DNA of 64,000 bases from Streptomyces misionensis (GCF_900104815.1 NZ_FNTD01000004.1:5162501-5226500), one strand, 5' to 3'; shown: positions 1 through 8,318, numbered from the stretch's first letter. Translations and numbers: made by a program. The notes: a model not told the origin generated them from the sequence alone.

Positions 1-444
1 TGGCTCTTCACGGGGGCGGCCTACGCCGGGGACGACCGCAGCGGCGGCCGGGCGACCGCCGTCGCCTGCTCCGGACCGGGCCCGCTCGGCGGACCGGGCG
101 AGCTGATCCTGGTCGCCGAGGAGATGGGCGTCGGCCTCGGCGCGCGCTACGCGGGCATCGACGGCCCGGACCCGGGGGCGTACATGAACGTCGAGAAGCC
201 GCCCCAGACCAAGGTGCTCGCGGCCGGCCGCCCCACCCCGCTGTGGCACGTCTACCGCACCCCCGACGACCGCGCCGTCTTCGCCGGCGAGGCACTGGGC
301 ATGTGGCTGTGGGCGGTGATCTGGCCCGAGCAGGCGGGCCTGCTCCTGTACGACGAGCTGGTCCTGACCGATCTGCGCGACGCGGGCGCCGAACTGGACC
401 TGGTGCCCTGCGGCGCCCTGTCGCCGCGGCTGATGCGCCCCTAG
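1..444 (+). CDS. Conserved actinobacterial protein (DUF6758-like), C-terminal part
   Basis: Open reading frame entering from the left edge; its start lies outside the window. The visible 147 residues are acidic and hydrophobic, with a phenylalanine-alanine-glycine-glutamate segment and a WLWAVIWPEQAGLLLYDEL stretch before the TAG stop. No catalytic motif is visible. I associate it by memory with DUF6758-type proteins found next to a PHP-domain gene in Streptomyces; that name is tentative. The next gene starts 101 bp downstream on the same strand, so co-transcription is possible. Confidence 0.6.
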   Translation, partial: WLFTGAAYAGDDRSGGRATAVACSGPGPLGGPGELILVAEEMGVGLGARYAGIDGPDPGAYMNVEKPPQTKVLAAGRPTPLWHVYRTPDDRAVFAGEALGMWLWAVIWPEQAGLLLYDELVLTDLRDAGAELDLVPCGALSPRLMRP

Positions 445-545
445 GGATGTAGGGGGCGCTCCCGGGCGGCGGCCGTGACAAAGGGGGTGCGCGGGGCGGT
501 TATCCTGAGGTGTCCACTTCCGTCCTGGTCCCGTCTGGAGTCACC

Positions 546-1403
546 GTGCGCATCGATCTGCACTGTCACTCCACCGCGTCCGACGGTACGGACACCCCCG
601 CCGAGCTGGTCCGCGAGGCCGCCGCGGCCGGACTGGACGTCGTCGCGCTGACCGACCACGACACCACCCGCGGCCACGCCGAGGCGATCGCCGCGCTGCC
701 CGCCGGGCTGACCCTGATCCCCGGCGCCGAGCTGTCCTGTCGCCTCGACGGCGTCTCGATGCACATGCTCGCCTACCTCTTCGACCCCGAGGAGCCCGCC
801 CTGCTCGCCGAGCGCGAGCTGGTCCGGGACGACCGGGTGCCGCGGGCCAAGGGCATGGTCGCCAAGCTGAACGCGCTGGGTGTGCCGGTGACCTGGGAGC
901 AGGTCGAGCGGATCGCCGCCGGCGGCTCCGTGGGACGCCCGCACGTCGCCTCGGCGCTGGTCGAGCTGGGCGTGGTGGAGACGGTGAGCGACGCGTTCAC
1001 CGAGGAGTGGCTCGCCGACGGCGGCCGGGCCTACGTGGAGAAGCACGAGACCGACCCCTTCGAGGCGATCCGGCTGGTCAAGGCCGCGGGCGGGGTCTGC
1101 GTGTTCGCGCACCCGGCCGCCGCCAAGCGCGGCCGCACGGTCCCCGAGTCCGCCATCGCGAAGATGGCCGCGGCCGGTCTGGACGGCATCGAGGTCGACC
1201 ACATGGACCACGACGCCGAGACCCGCGAGCGTCTGCGCGGTCTGGCGAAGGACCTCGGACTGCTGGTGACGGGCTCCTCGGACTACCACGGCACGCGCAA
1301 GACCGTGGCGCTCGGCGCGTACACCACCGACCCCGAGGTGTACGGGGAGATCACTCGCCGGGCGACCGGCGCGTTCCCGGTCCCGGGGGCCGGCGGAGCC
1401 TGA
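546..1403 (+). CDS. PHP-domain metal-dependent phosphoesterase (TrpH/RNase AM-like)
   Basis: A 285-residue protein opening with the PHP metal-binding motif RIDLHCHSTASDG, followed by VVALTDHDT and later HPAAAKRG and SSDYHG, the ordered histidine/aspartate ligands of the polymerase-and-histidinol-phosphatase fold. Family members hydrolyse phosphoesters, for example 5'-3' exoribonuclease or 3',5'-bisphosphate nucleotidase activity of the TrpH branch; the substrate here is inferred. GTG 546 is chosen because GGAG lies 5 nt upstream and the PHP motif starts at residue 2; an earlier in-frame start would only add non-homologous residues. A soluble cytoplasmic protein is expected. Confidence 0.88.
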   Translation: MRIDLHCHSTASDGTDTPAELVREAAAAGLDVVALTDHDTTRGHAEAIAALPAGLTLIPGAELSCRLDGVSMHMLAYLFDPEEPALLAERELVRDDRVPRAKGMVAKLNALGVPVTWEQVERIAAGGSVGRPHVASALVELGVVETVSDAFTEEWLADGGRAYVEKHETDPFEAIRLVKAAGGVCVFAHPAAAKRGRTVPESAIAKMAAAGLDGIEVDHMDHDAETRERLRGLAKDLGLLVTGSSDYHGTRKTVALGAYTTDPEVYGEITRRATGAFPVPGAGGA

Positions 1404-1480
1404 GGCCGCCCTCCGACGGCCGGCCCGCGCGCACTCACACCCTCAGTTCTTCTTCCTTCGGCAAGGCCAGTACTTCCCCC

Positions 1481-2086
1481 ATGTTCGACATCGCCGTCTT
1501 CGGCTCTCTGTTCCTGACCCTTTTTGTCATCATGGATCCCCCTGGGATCACCCCGATCTTCCTCGCCCTGACCGCCGGCCGCCCGGCGAAGACGCAGAAG
1601 CGGATGGCGTTCCAGGCCGTCTGCGTGGCCTTCGGGGTCATCGCCGTCTTCGGCGTCCTCGGTCACCAGATCCTGGACTATCTGCACGTCTCCGTGCCCG
1701 CCCTGATGATCGCGGGCGGTCTGCTGCTCCTGCTGATCGCGCTCGACCTGCTCACCGGCAAGAACGACGAGCCGAAGGCCACCAAGGACGTCAACGTGGC
1801 CCTCGTGCCGCTGGGCATGCCGCTGCTGGCGGGGCCGGGCGCGATCGTCTCCGTCATCCTGGCCGTGCAGAAGGCCCACAGCGTGGACACCCAGATATCG
1901 GTGTGGATCGCGATCGTCGCGATCCACGTGGTGCTGTGGCTGGTGATGCGCTACTCGCTGCTGATCATCCGGCTGATCAAGGACGGCGGCGTGGTCCTGG
2001 TGACGCGGCTCGCGGGCATGATGCTCTCCGCGATCGCCGTGCAGCAGATCATCAACGGGATCACCCAGGTGATCCGGGGAAGCTGA
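1481..2086 (+). CDS. MarC family integral membrane protein
   Basis: A 201-residue, six-helix membrane protein. It starts MFDIAVFGSLFLTLFVIMDP and carries the family-typical DPPGITPIF loop early and a second PLLAGPGAIVSVI re-entrant-like loop in the middle, giving the two-repeat architecture of MarC/YchE proteins. MarC was once linked to multiple antibiotic resistance, but that role was later withdrawn; the function is unknown. It follows the PHP gene by 77 bp. No clear Shine-Dalgarno precedes ATG 1481. A strong hairpin follows the stop. Confidence 0.9.
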   Translation: MFDIAVFGSLFLTLFVIMDPPGITPIFLALTAGRPAKTQKRMAFQAVCVAFGVIAVFGVLGHQILDYLHVSVPALMIAGGLLLLLIALDLLTGKNDEPKATKDVNVALVPLGMPLLAGPGAIVSVILAVQKAHSVDTQISVWIAIVAIHVVLWLVMRYSLLIIRLIKDGGVVLVTRLAGMMLSAIAVQQIINGITQVIRGS

Positions 2087-2097
2087 CGCTCAGGTGA

Positions 2098-2142
2098 TCC
2101 GGGGGGACCGGGCCGTCGTGACGCGGGCCCGGTTCCCCCGGA
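2098..2142. terminator. 17-bp stem-loop between convergent genes
   Basis: TCCGGGGGGACCGGGCC at 2098-2114 pairs with 2126-2142 with a single G-U wobble and an 11-nt loop. It sits between marC (+) and the short gene on the minus strand, so it can terminate both. There is no T-tract, which is usual for Streptomyces. The 14-mer CAGGTGATCCGGGG occurs both at the end of marC and at the left edge of this hairpin. Confidence 0.75.
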
Positions 2143-2162
2143 AGGCGTGAGCGGGAACCCCG

Positions 2163-2315
2163 TTACGAGGCCGGGGTCTCGGCCGGGCGGATCCACAGGC
2201 GCTGTCCTACGGCGGCGGCCTGCTGAACGATCCGGTTGACGGAGGCGGCGTCCACGACGGTGCTGTCCACGGTGGTGCCGTCGACCTCGTCGAGTCGCAT
2301 GATTTCGAAGCGCAC
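2163..2315 (-). CDS. Conserved 50-residue protein, unknown function
   Basis: A GTG start at 2315 gives a 50-residue protein beginning MRFEIMRLDEVDGTTVDST and ending in a conserved-looking QRLWIRPAETPAS tail. GGGAG lies 6 nt upstream of the start, and codon use shows the strong third-position G/C bias of a real gene. Predicted beta-strand, then an amphipathic helix (VNRIVQQAAAVGQRL), then a strand. I recall near-identical small proteins across Streptomyces without an assigned function. It is too short for many gene finders. It is divergent from the NYN nuclease gene and ends at the shared hairpin with marC. Confidence 0.8.
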   Translation of the reverse strand: MRFEIMRLDEVDGTTVDSTVVDAASVNRIVQQAAAVGQRLWIRPAETPAS

Positions 2316-2529
2316 AGGCTTCTCCCTTCGTCTGGTCATCCTCCTGCGGAGAACTACTCGATGGCACCGGACGTGTATCCGGTGTCGTACTGGTCAACGT
2401 GCTGCTGGTGGCAAACATTCCCTACGCTAAGGAAATTTTTCGCGCATCTAATTACTGACTGATAAGTATCGTTCGAGACAGATCGGGACCGGTTGTGTTC
2501 ACAGTGTGACGACAAGGAGAATGGAGGTG
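2316..2529. promoter_or_regulatory. Divergent intergenic region with AT-rich core
   Basis: Separates the 50-residue peptide gene (-) from the NYN gene (+). Bases about 2415-2470 are far more AT-rich than the surroundings (runs such as GGAAATTTTT and CTAATTACTGACTGATAAGT), as expected for promoters firing in both directions. I could not assign a convincing -35/-10 pair. Confidence 0.35.
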
Positions 2530-3426
2530 ATGAACGACGACCTGGCGCCCCTTGCCGCCCGTATCGACCGTACGAACGAGCTGCTCGAACGCATGCTCGC
2601 CGAGGTGGCGAAGACACCCTCGACACACGCGATCTTCGTGGATGCGGGGTATCTGTACGCGGCGGCGGGCCGGCTGGTCGCCGGGACCGAGGACCGCCGG
2701 GCCTTCGACGTCGACGCGGAAGGACTGATCGACGCGCTGATCGACCGTGCCCGCACCGTCTTCGCGGACAGCCGGTTGCTGCGCGTCTACTGGTACGACG
2801 GCGCCCGGCGCCGCATCCACACCGCCGAGCAGCAGATCATCGCCGAACTCCCCGACGTCAAGGTCCGCCTCGGCAACCTCAACGCCAACAACCAGCAGAA
2901 GGGCGTCGATTCGCTGATCCGCACGGATCTGGAGTCACTCGCCCGGCACCGCGCCATCAGCGACGCGGCCCTGCTCGGCGGCGACGAGGACCTGGTCTCC
3001 GCGGTCGAGGCGGCCCAGGGCTACGGCGCCCGCGTCCACCTGTGGGGCATCGAGGCGCCCGAGGGCCGCAACCAGGCCGAGCCGCTGCTGTGGGAGGTCG
3101 ACAGCCAGCGCACCCTCGACCTGGAGTTCTTCAAGCCCTACGTCTCCAGACGCACGGCCGCCGCCTACGAGGCCGGCGCGGGGGCCCGGCCCACCCGCGA
3201 GGACGTCCGCTTCGTCGGCGCCCAGATCGCCGCCAAATGGCTGGCCTCCCGGGGCCGTGACGCCCTGGTCGAACTGCTGCCCGGCCACCCGTACCTGCCC
3301 GGCTCCGTCGACCAGGACCTGCTGGTCGAGGCCGAGGGCCTGCTCCAGTACTCCCTGCGCGGCCAGGCGGACCTGCGCCGGGCCCTGCGGGACGGCTTCT
3401 GGGACCACCTCCAGGCGCAGTACTGA
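2530..3426 (+). CDS. NYN-domain (PIN-like) ribonuclease
   Basis: A 298-residue protein with a short N-terminal helix followed by a NYN domain. THAIFVDAGYLY supplies the first active-site aspartate, KGVDSLIRTDLESLA a central acidic segment, and DAALLGGDEDLVSAVE the conserved GGDxD-type motif. NYN domains belong to the PIN nuclease superfamily and usually act on RNA with Mg2+. The C-terminal part (from about residue 205) has helical segments including LVELLPGHPYLPGSVDQDLLVEAEGLL. AAGGAG at 2514-2519 fits GTG 2527 or ATG 2530 equally well; ATG 2530 is listed. The RNA target is unknown. Confidence 0.85.
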   Translation: MNDDLAPLAARIDRTNELLERMLAEVAKTPSTHAIFVDAGYLYAAAGRLVAGTEDRRAFDVDAEGLIDALIDRARTVFADSRLLRVYWYDGARRRIHTAEQQIIAELPDVKVRLGNLNANNQQKGVDSLIRTDLESLARHRAISDAALLGGDEDLVSAVEAAQGYGARVHLWGIEAPEGRNQAEPLLWEVDSQRTLDLEFFKPYVSRRTAAAYEAGAGARPTREDVRFVGAQIAAKWLASRGRDALVELLPGHPYLPGSVDQDLLVEAEGLLQYSLRGQADLRRALRDGFWDHLQAQY

Positions 3427-3468
3427 CGGCACGGGCAGGACTGCGCAGTACTGGCGGCACGAGCAGGG

Positions 3469-4359
3469 CTAGGCGCGCTGTTCGGACGCGTCCGCCGCGT
3501 CCCAGAAGTCGGCGAGCGCGCGCGCCGTTTCGAGGGGGCTCTCGGTGTTGGGGGAGTGCTCGGTGCCGTCGACGACCGTGCGCCGCGCCCCCAGGCGCAC
3601 CGCCATGTCGTCCAGCAGGGGCACTGGCCAGGTGTCGTCCCGGACGCCCGACAGCACGTGGAACGGCAGCGGCAGGGCGGCCAGTTCCGCGACCCGGTCC
3701 GGCTCCGCGCACAACTGGCGGCCGGTGGCGATGAGCTGGGCGGGCTTCGTGCCCAGCCAGCGGCGCCGCATGTCCTCCCGCTCGGCCGGGGTGTCCCCCG
3801 GCTCGGGCGTCCTCGTCTCCTCGGGCGCCTCCATGGCCCGCATCGCCTCCCACACCTCGGTCATCGTCATCACGGCGAGCGCGTCCCGCAGCAGCTTCAC
3901 CCGCTCCTGCTGGGACGGGGAGATCCGGGCCGGGCCGGACGCCATCAGCGTCAGCGACCGGAAGGGGGTGTGGTCCAGCAGCACGGCCGCGCGGCAGATC
4001 TGGCCGCCGAGCGAGTGTCCCAGCAGATGCACCGGCCCGCCGAGCGCCTCGGCCTGTGCCAGCACGTCCCGCGCCAACTCGGCCTGTGCGTAGGCGGATT
4101 CGTCGTGCTCCGGGCCGTCCGACTCGAACTGCCCGCGCCCGTCCACGGCCACGGTCCGGTACCCGCGCTCGCCCAGCGGCACGTGCAGCGGGTTGAAGTC
4201 CTCCTTGCTGCCGGTGAACCCCGGCACCAGCAGTACCACCCCCCTCGGCTCCACTCCCGCCGCCACGGGGGCGTCCACCACGGCGAACTCCCCGCGCGCG
4301 GTACGCAGCGGGTACGCCTGGGCGCCGGGGGGCGGGACGAAGGTGCTGGGCATGCTCAT
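3469..4359 (-). CDS. Alpha/beta hydrolase
   Basis: A 296-residue alpha/beta-fold hydrolase. The oxyanion region VVLLVPGFTGSKEDF precedes the nucleophile elbow GHSLGGQ (serine near residue 116), and a late GTEHSPNTESP segment supplies the catalytic histidine. Substrate unknown; lipase/esterase-like or C-C hydrolase-like. ATG 4359 (MSMPS) has no strong ribosome site; the next in-frame ATG, two codons on, is also possible. Convergent with the NYN gene, with only 42 bp between the stops. Confidence 0.85.
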   Translation of the reverse strand: MSMPSTFVPPPGAQAYPLRTARGEFAVVDAPVAAGVEPRGVVLLVPGFTGSKEDFNPLHVPLGERGYRTVAVDGRGQFESDGPEHDESAYAQAELARDVLAQAEALGGPVHLLGHSLGGQICRAAVLLDHTPFRSLTLMASGPARISPSQQERVKLLRDALAVMTMTEVWEAMRAMEAPEETRTPEPGDTPAEREDMRRRWLGTKPAQLIATGRQLCAEPDRVAELAALPLPFHVLSGVRDDTWPVPLLDDMAVRLGARRTVVDGTEHSPNTESPLETARALADFWDAADASEQRA

Positions 4360-4421
4360 GGGGAGAGGCTATCGGGCGTGCCGGGCGGCCGGCCGTGCGG
4401 CGGGATGCGTCCGGGAACGGC

Positions 4422-4455
4422 GACGGCCCGGCCCACCTGAGTGGACCGGGCCGTC
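4422..4455 (-). terminator. 15-bp hairpin terminating the DEAD-box helicase gene
   Basis: GACGGCCCGGCCCAC (4422-4436) pairs with 4441-4455 around a CTGA loop, with one C-A mismatch. It lies 35 bp beyond the helicase stop in its transcription direction. Confidence 0.7.
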
Positions 4456-4490
4456 ATCGATTACCGCCGACTACCGCCGACGAGCGCGGA

Positions 4491-7163
4491 TCAGGCCTCC
4501 GGGGCCTCCACGGCCGCCGTCGCCTTGCGGGTGCGGCGCGGCTTGGCCGCCGGGGCGGCCTCGTCGGTCGCGGCCTCGGTGGCGGCGGCGGTCTTGCGCG
4601 TACGGCGCGGCTTGGTCTCCGGCTCGCCGCTGGCCTGCGCCGGGATCTCCGCCGTGGCCTTACGGGTGCGCCGGGCCTTCGGAGCGGCCGGCTCGGCACC
4701 GTCGGCCGCCTCCACGGCCGCGGCCGCGGTCTTGCGCGTACGGCGCGGCTTCGCCTCCGCGGCCTCCGCCTCGGTGGCCTCGGCGCTCGCCGCGGTCTTG
4801 CGGGTGCGGCGGGGCTTGACCTCGGCCTCGGCCTCGGGGGCGTCGGCCTCCGCCTTGGCGGCGGCCGTCTTGCGGGTGCGGCGCGGCTTGGCCTCGGCCT
4901 CCGGCGCGTCCGCCTCGACGGCGGTCGCCTTCCGGGTGCGGCGGGGCTTGGCCTCGGCCTCGGGGGCCTCCGCCTCGGTCTCCGGCTTGGCGGCCGCGGT
5001 CTTGCGGGTGCGGCGCGGCTTGGCCGCCGGGGCGGCCTCGTCGGTCGCGGCCTCGGTGGCGGCGGCCGTCTTCCGCGTACGGCGCGGCTTGGCCTCGGTG
5101 GCTTCGGCGGTCTCCGCCGCGGCCTCGGCGCTCGCCGCGGTCTTGCGGGTGCGACGCGGCTTGACCTCGGCCTCGGGGGCCTCCGCCTCGGCCTCCGCCT
5201 TGGCGGCGGCCGTCTTGCGCGTGCGGCGGGGCTTGGCCTCGGCCTCGGGGGCCTCCGCCTCGGTCTCCGGCTTGGCGGCCGCGGTCTTGCGGGTGCGGCG
5301 CGGCTTGGCCTCCGTGGCCTCGGCCGTGTCCACCGCGGCCTCCGCGGCCTCCGCGGTCTTGCGGGTGCGGCGGCGCGGCTTGGTCTCCGGCTCCGGCTGC
5401 GTCTCCACGGCCGGGGCCTCGGCGACGACGGCCTCGGCGGCCACGGCCTCCTGGGCCGGCGTCTCGACCGCGGCCGTCTCGGCGCGCTCCGCGGACGCGC
5501 GGGTGCGACGGCGACGCGGCTTCTCCTCGGCGGGCGCCTCAACGGCGGGCGCCGCCACGGCGGACTCCACGACGGGCGCGGCCACGGGGGCCGCCTGCGG
5601 CGTCTCGGTGGTCGCCTCCGCCGGCACCGCGACCGGGGCCTGGGCACCGCCGCGGGTACGGCGGCGACGGCGCGGGGTGCGCGGGGACGCCGGCTCCTCC
5701 ACGGACGGCGCGGACTCGCTGGCCGGGGCCGCGGCGGACGGGTCCACCGGGGCGCCGCCACGGGTGCGGCGGCGACGGCGCGGGGTCCGGGCCGGACGCT
5801 CGCGCTCGCTCTCGGGGGCCGGGGCACCGGAGCGGTCGGGACGGCCACCGCGGCCACGGCCGCGCGCACCCCGTCCGCCGGTCTCGCCCAGGTCCTCCAG
5901 CTCCTCCGCGTCCAGACCGGCACGGGTCCGCTCCGAGCGCGGCAGGATGCCCTTGGTGCCCTCGGGGATGCCGAGGTCGGAGAACAGGTGCGGGGACGAC
6001 GAGTACGTCTCCACCGGGTCGTTGAAGTCCAGCTCCAGCGCCTTGTTGATCAGCTGCCAGCGCGGGATGTCGTCCCAGTCCACGAACGTGATCGCCGTGC
6101 CCTTGGCGCCCGCGCGGCCGGTGCGGCCGACGCGGTGCAGGTACGTCTTCTCGTCCTCGGGGGACTGGTAGTTGATGACGTGGGTGACGCCCTCGACGTC
6201 GATGCCGCGCGCGGCCACGTCGGTGCAGACCAGCACGTCGACCTTGCCGTTGCGGAAGGCGCGCAGCGCCTGCTCGCGGGCGCCCTGGCCGAGGTCGCCG
6301 TGGACCGCGCCGGAGGCGAACCCGCGGCGCTGCAACTGCTCGGCGATGTCGGCGGCCGTGCGCTTGGTCCGGCAGAAGATCATCGCCAGTCCGCGGCCCT
6401 CGGCCTGGAGAATGCGGGCGACCATCTCCGGCTTGTCCATGTTGTGCGCGCGGTAGACGAACTGCTTGATGTTCGCGACCGTCGCGCCCTCGTCGTCCGG
6501 CGCGGTGGCGCGGATGTGCGTGGGCCGGGACATGTAGCGGCGCGCGAGGCCGATGACCGCGCCCGGCATGGTCGCCGAGAACAGCATGGTCTGGCGCTTG
6601 GCCGGCAGCATGGCGATGATCTTCTCGACGTCGGGCAGGAAGCCCAGGTCGAGCATCTCGTCGGCCTCGTCGAGGACGAGGCACTTGACGTGCTTCAGGT
6701 CCAGCTTCTTCTGGCCCGCGAGGTCGAGGAGCCGGCCCGGGGTGCCGACGACGACGTCGACGCCCTTCTGCAGGGCCTCGACCTGGGGCTCGTAGGCCCG
6801 GCCGCCGTAGATGGCCAGCACGCGCACGTTACGGACCTTGCCGGCCGTCTGGAGGTCGTTGGTGACCTGCGTGCACAGCTCGCGGGTGGGGACGACGACG
6901 AGCGCCTGCGGGGCGTCGGTGAGGGCTTCGGGGGCGGCGCGTCCGGCCTCCACGTCGGCGGGGACGGTCACGCGCTCGAGGAGCGGGAGGCCGAAGCCCA
7001 GCGTCTTGCCGGTGCCGGTCTTGGCCTGGCCGATGACGTCCGTGCCGGAAAGGGCGACGGGGAGCGTCATCTCCTGGATGGGGAAGGGGTTGACGATGCC
7101 GACGGCCTCCAGGGCCTCGGCGGTCTCGGGGAGAATCCCAAGGTCTCGAAACGTCGTAGTCAG
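4491..7163 (-). CDS. DEAD-box ATP-dependent RNA helicase with repetitive charged C-terminal tail
   Basis: An 890-residue helicase. The N-terminal 420 or so residues form the two RecA-like domains: Q-motif FRDLG...NPFPIQ, Walker A AKTGTGKT, PTREL, GTPGR, DEAD (VLDEADEM), SAT, then the late motifs including HRVGRTGRAG. These unwind structured RNA, probably in cold or stress adaptation and ribosome assembly. From about residue 470 the tail is low-complexity: some 13 copies of a KPRRTRK-type basic block alternating with Glu/Ala-rich acidic linkers. The start is inferred to be CTG 7163: the Q-motif phenylalanine is only 5 residues further on, AAGAGG lies 7 nt upstream, and no ATG or GTG exists in frame nearby. 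The leader is long. Confidence 0.9.
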   Translation of the reverse strand: MTTTFRDLGILPETAEALEAVGIVNPFPIQEMTLPVALSGTDVIGQAKTGTGKTLGFGLPLLERVTVPADVEAGRAAPEALTDAPQALVVVPTRELCTQVTNDLQTAGKVRNVRVLAIYGGRAYEPQVEALQKGVDVVVGTPGRLLDLAGQKKLDLKHVKCLVLDEADEMLDLGFLPDVEKIIAMLPAKRQTMLFSATMPGAVIGLARRYMSRPTHIRATAPDDEGATVANIKQFVYRAHNMDKPEMVARILQAEGRGLAMIFCRTKRTAADIAEQLQRRGFASGAVHGDLGQGAREQALRAFRNGKVDVLVCTDVAARGIDVEGVTHVINYQSPEDEKTYLHRVGRTGRAGAKGTAITFVDWDDIPRWQLINKALELDFNDPVETYSSSPHLFSDLGIPEGTKGILPRSERTRAGLDAEELEDLGETGGRGARGRGRGGRPDRSGAPAPESERERPARTPRRRRRTRGGAPVDPSAAAPASESAPSVEEPASPRTPRRRRRTRGGAQAPVAVPAEATTETPQAAPVAAPVVESAVAAPAVEAPAEEKPRRRRTRASAERAETAAVETPAQEAVAAEAVVAEAPAVETQPEPETKPRRRTRKTAEAAEAAVDTAEATEAKPRRTRKTAAAKPETEAEAPEAEAKPRRTRKTAAAKAEAEAEAPEAEVKPRRTRKTAASAEAAAETAEATEAKPRRTRKTAAATEAATDEAAPAAKPRRTRKTAAAKPETEAEAPEAEAKPRRTRKATAVEADAPEAEAKPRRTRKTAAAKAEADAPEAEAEVKPRRTRKTAASAEATEAEAAEAKPRRTRKTAAAAVEAADGAEPAAPKARRTRKATAEIPAQASGEPETKPRRTRKTAAATEAATDEAAPAAKPRRTRKATAAVEAPEA
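4515..5400 (-). repeat. Coding tandem repeats in the helicase tail
   Basis: About 13 degenerate repeat units, each with a basic block encoded by variants of AAGCCGCGCCGTACGCGCAA separated by 10-25 acidic/alanine codons. Some multi-unit segments are almost identical, for example 4531-4610 and 5021-5090. This suggests recent in-frame duplication and a site prone to length change. Confidence 0.85.
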
Positions 7164-7539
7164 GGTGCTGCCTCTTCTGTGTGGCGCGGTGCGAGGCGAG
7201 CGCGGGGGTCGTGGCTGACCGTGCCGGGGACGTCGGCTTGCCGTACGGGCCAACCAGTCAAGGCAAGCCGTATGACACGGGACCTCTGCCGACGCTCTAG
7301 CGCTCGTACCGCTGAGGGTGTCCCTCCGGTCGTCGTACGTTGAGCCGTACGGCCACGGAGGGCTGTCGGGTCGGAGCCGATCGGGCCACCGACCGGGCAT
7401 CCTCATGCGTGCGCCCTGTCAGGGCACGTCGAACACCGTCGACGCACTCAGCATGCGCAATACCACCATACCCCGGATCGGCGCACATGCGATGGCCGAT
7501 TAGGTCACGTAGTCGTGGTCACAGTGCCCGGCCAGGGGC
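7164..7539. promoter_or_regulatory. Long leader/divergent promoter region of the helicase gene
   Basis: About 375 bases without a supported gene. In the helicase direction they hold a 9-bp inverted repeat, CGGCTTGCC (7234-7242) with GGCAAGCCG (7262-7270), separated by 19 nt, and several candidate -10 boxes such as the complement of ACCATA near 7473. A long structured 5' leader is typical of cold-shock DEAD-box helicases. I see no open frame with a ribosome site. Confidence 0.4.
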
Positions 7540-7567
7540 TTGAGGGGGGCGCGGAGCGGGCTATTGT
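7540..7567 (+). promoter_or_regulatory. Promoter for a leaderless transcript of the ferritin-like gene
   Basis: TTGAGG (7540-7545), a 16-nt spacer, then TATTGT (7562-7567). The predicted start site falls on or next to ATG 7575, and no Shine-Dalgarno is present. Confidence 0.6.
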
Positions 7568-7574
7568 GCGCCTC

Positions 7575-8318
7575 ATGACTAGCTCTGACAAGGCTGAGAA
7601 GGCGTCCGCCGCCCCCGCGCCGACCGGTGTCGCCGCCCAGGACTGGGCGCAGGCCGCCGCCGAGCCGCACTACCGCGCCGCCGTCGTGGACCTGCTCGGT
7701 GCGCTCGCCTACGGCGAGCTCGCGGCGTTCGAGCGGCTCGCGGAGGACGCCAAGCTGGCGCCGACCCTCGCGGACAAGGCGGAGCTGGCGAAGATGGCCT
7801 CGGCCGAGTTCCACCACTTCGAGCGACTGCGCGACCGGCTGACCGAGATCGGCGAGGAGCCGACGGCGGCGATGGACCCGTTCGTCGCCGCGCTCGACGG
7901 CTTCCACCGCCAGACCGCGCCGTCGGACTGGCTGGAGGGCCTGGTCAAGGCGTACGTCGGCGACTCCATCGCGAGCGACTTCTACCGGGAGGTGGCCGCG
8001 CGTCTCGACTCCGACACGCGTGAACTGGTGCTCGCCGTGCTGGACGACACCGGGCACGCGGAGTTCGCGGTGGAGAAGGTGCGGGCCGCCATCGACGCCG
8101 ATCCGCGGGTCGGCGGACGCCTCGCGCTGTGGGCGCGGCGGCTGATGGGGGAGGCGCTGTCGCAGTCCCAGCGGGTCGTGGCGGACCGGGACGCGCTGTC
8201 CACGATGCTCGTGGGCGGGGTGGCCGACGGGTTCGACCTGGCGGAGGTGGGCCGGATGTTCACCCGGATCACGGAGGCGCACACCAAGCGGATGGCCGCG
8301 CTCGGCCTCGCGGCCTGA
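7575..8318 (+). CDS. Ferritin-like protein of the MiaE-like family
   Basis: A 247-residue, all-helical protein with a charged N-terminal extension. Diiron-type motifs are visible in order: a helix with glutamate (ALAYGELAAFERL), ASAEFHHFERL (E-x-x-H), and later LDDTGHAEFAVEKV (second glutamate and histidine). This fits Pfam MiaE_2, the tRNA-(ms2io6A)-hydroxylase-like group of ferritin-fold proteins. Whether it modifies tRNA is not known; related Streptomyces proteins are annotated only as ferritin-like. ATG 7575 is supported by the upstream promoter geometry. Confidence 0.82.
   Translation: MTSSDKAEKASAAPAPTGVAAQDWAQAAAEPHYRAAVVDLLGALAYGELAAFERLAEDAKLAPTLADKAELAKMASAEFHHFERLRDRLTEIGEEPTAAMDPFVAALDGFHRQTAPSDWLEGLVKAYVGDSIASDFYREVAARLDSDTRELVLAVLDDTGHAEFAVEKVRAAIDADPRVGGRLALWARRLMGEALSQSQRVVADRDALSTMLVGGVADGFDLAEVGRMFTRITEAHTKRMAALGLAA

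Noticed and set aside
4515..5400. Regular spacing of repeats considered as a CRISPR array
   Set aside because: Repeats are in frame, of variable spacing and encode a continuous charged tail; no cas genes are present.
4395..7343. Long plus-strand frame of Arg/Gly/Leu repeats opposite the helicase
   Set aside because: It mirrors the repetitive codons of the helicase tail in another frame and has no ribosome site or known domain.
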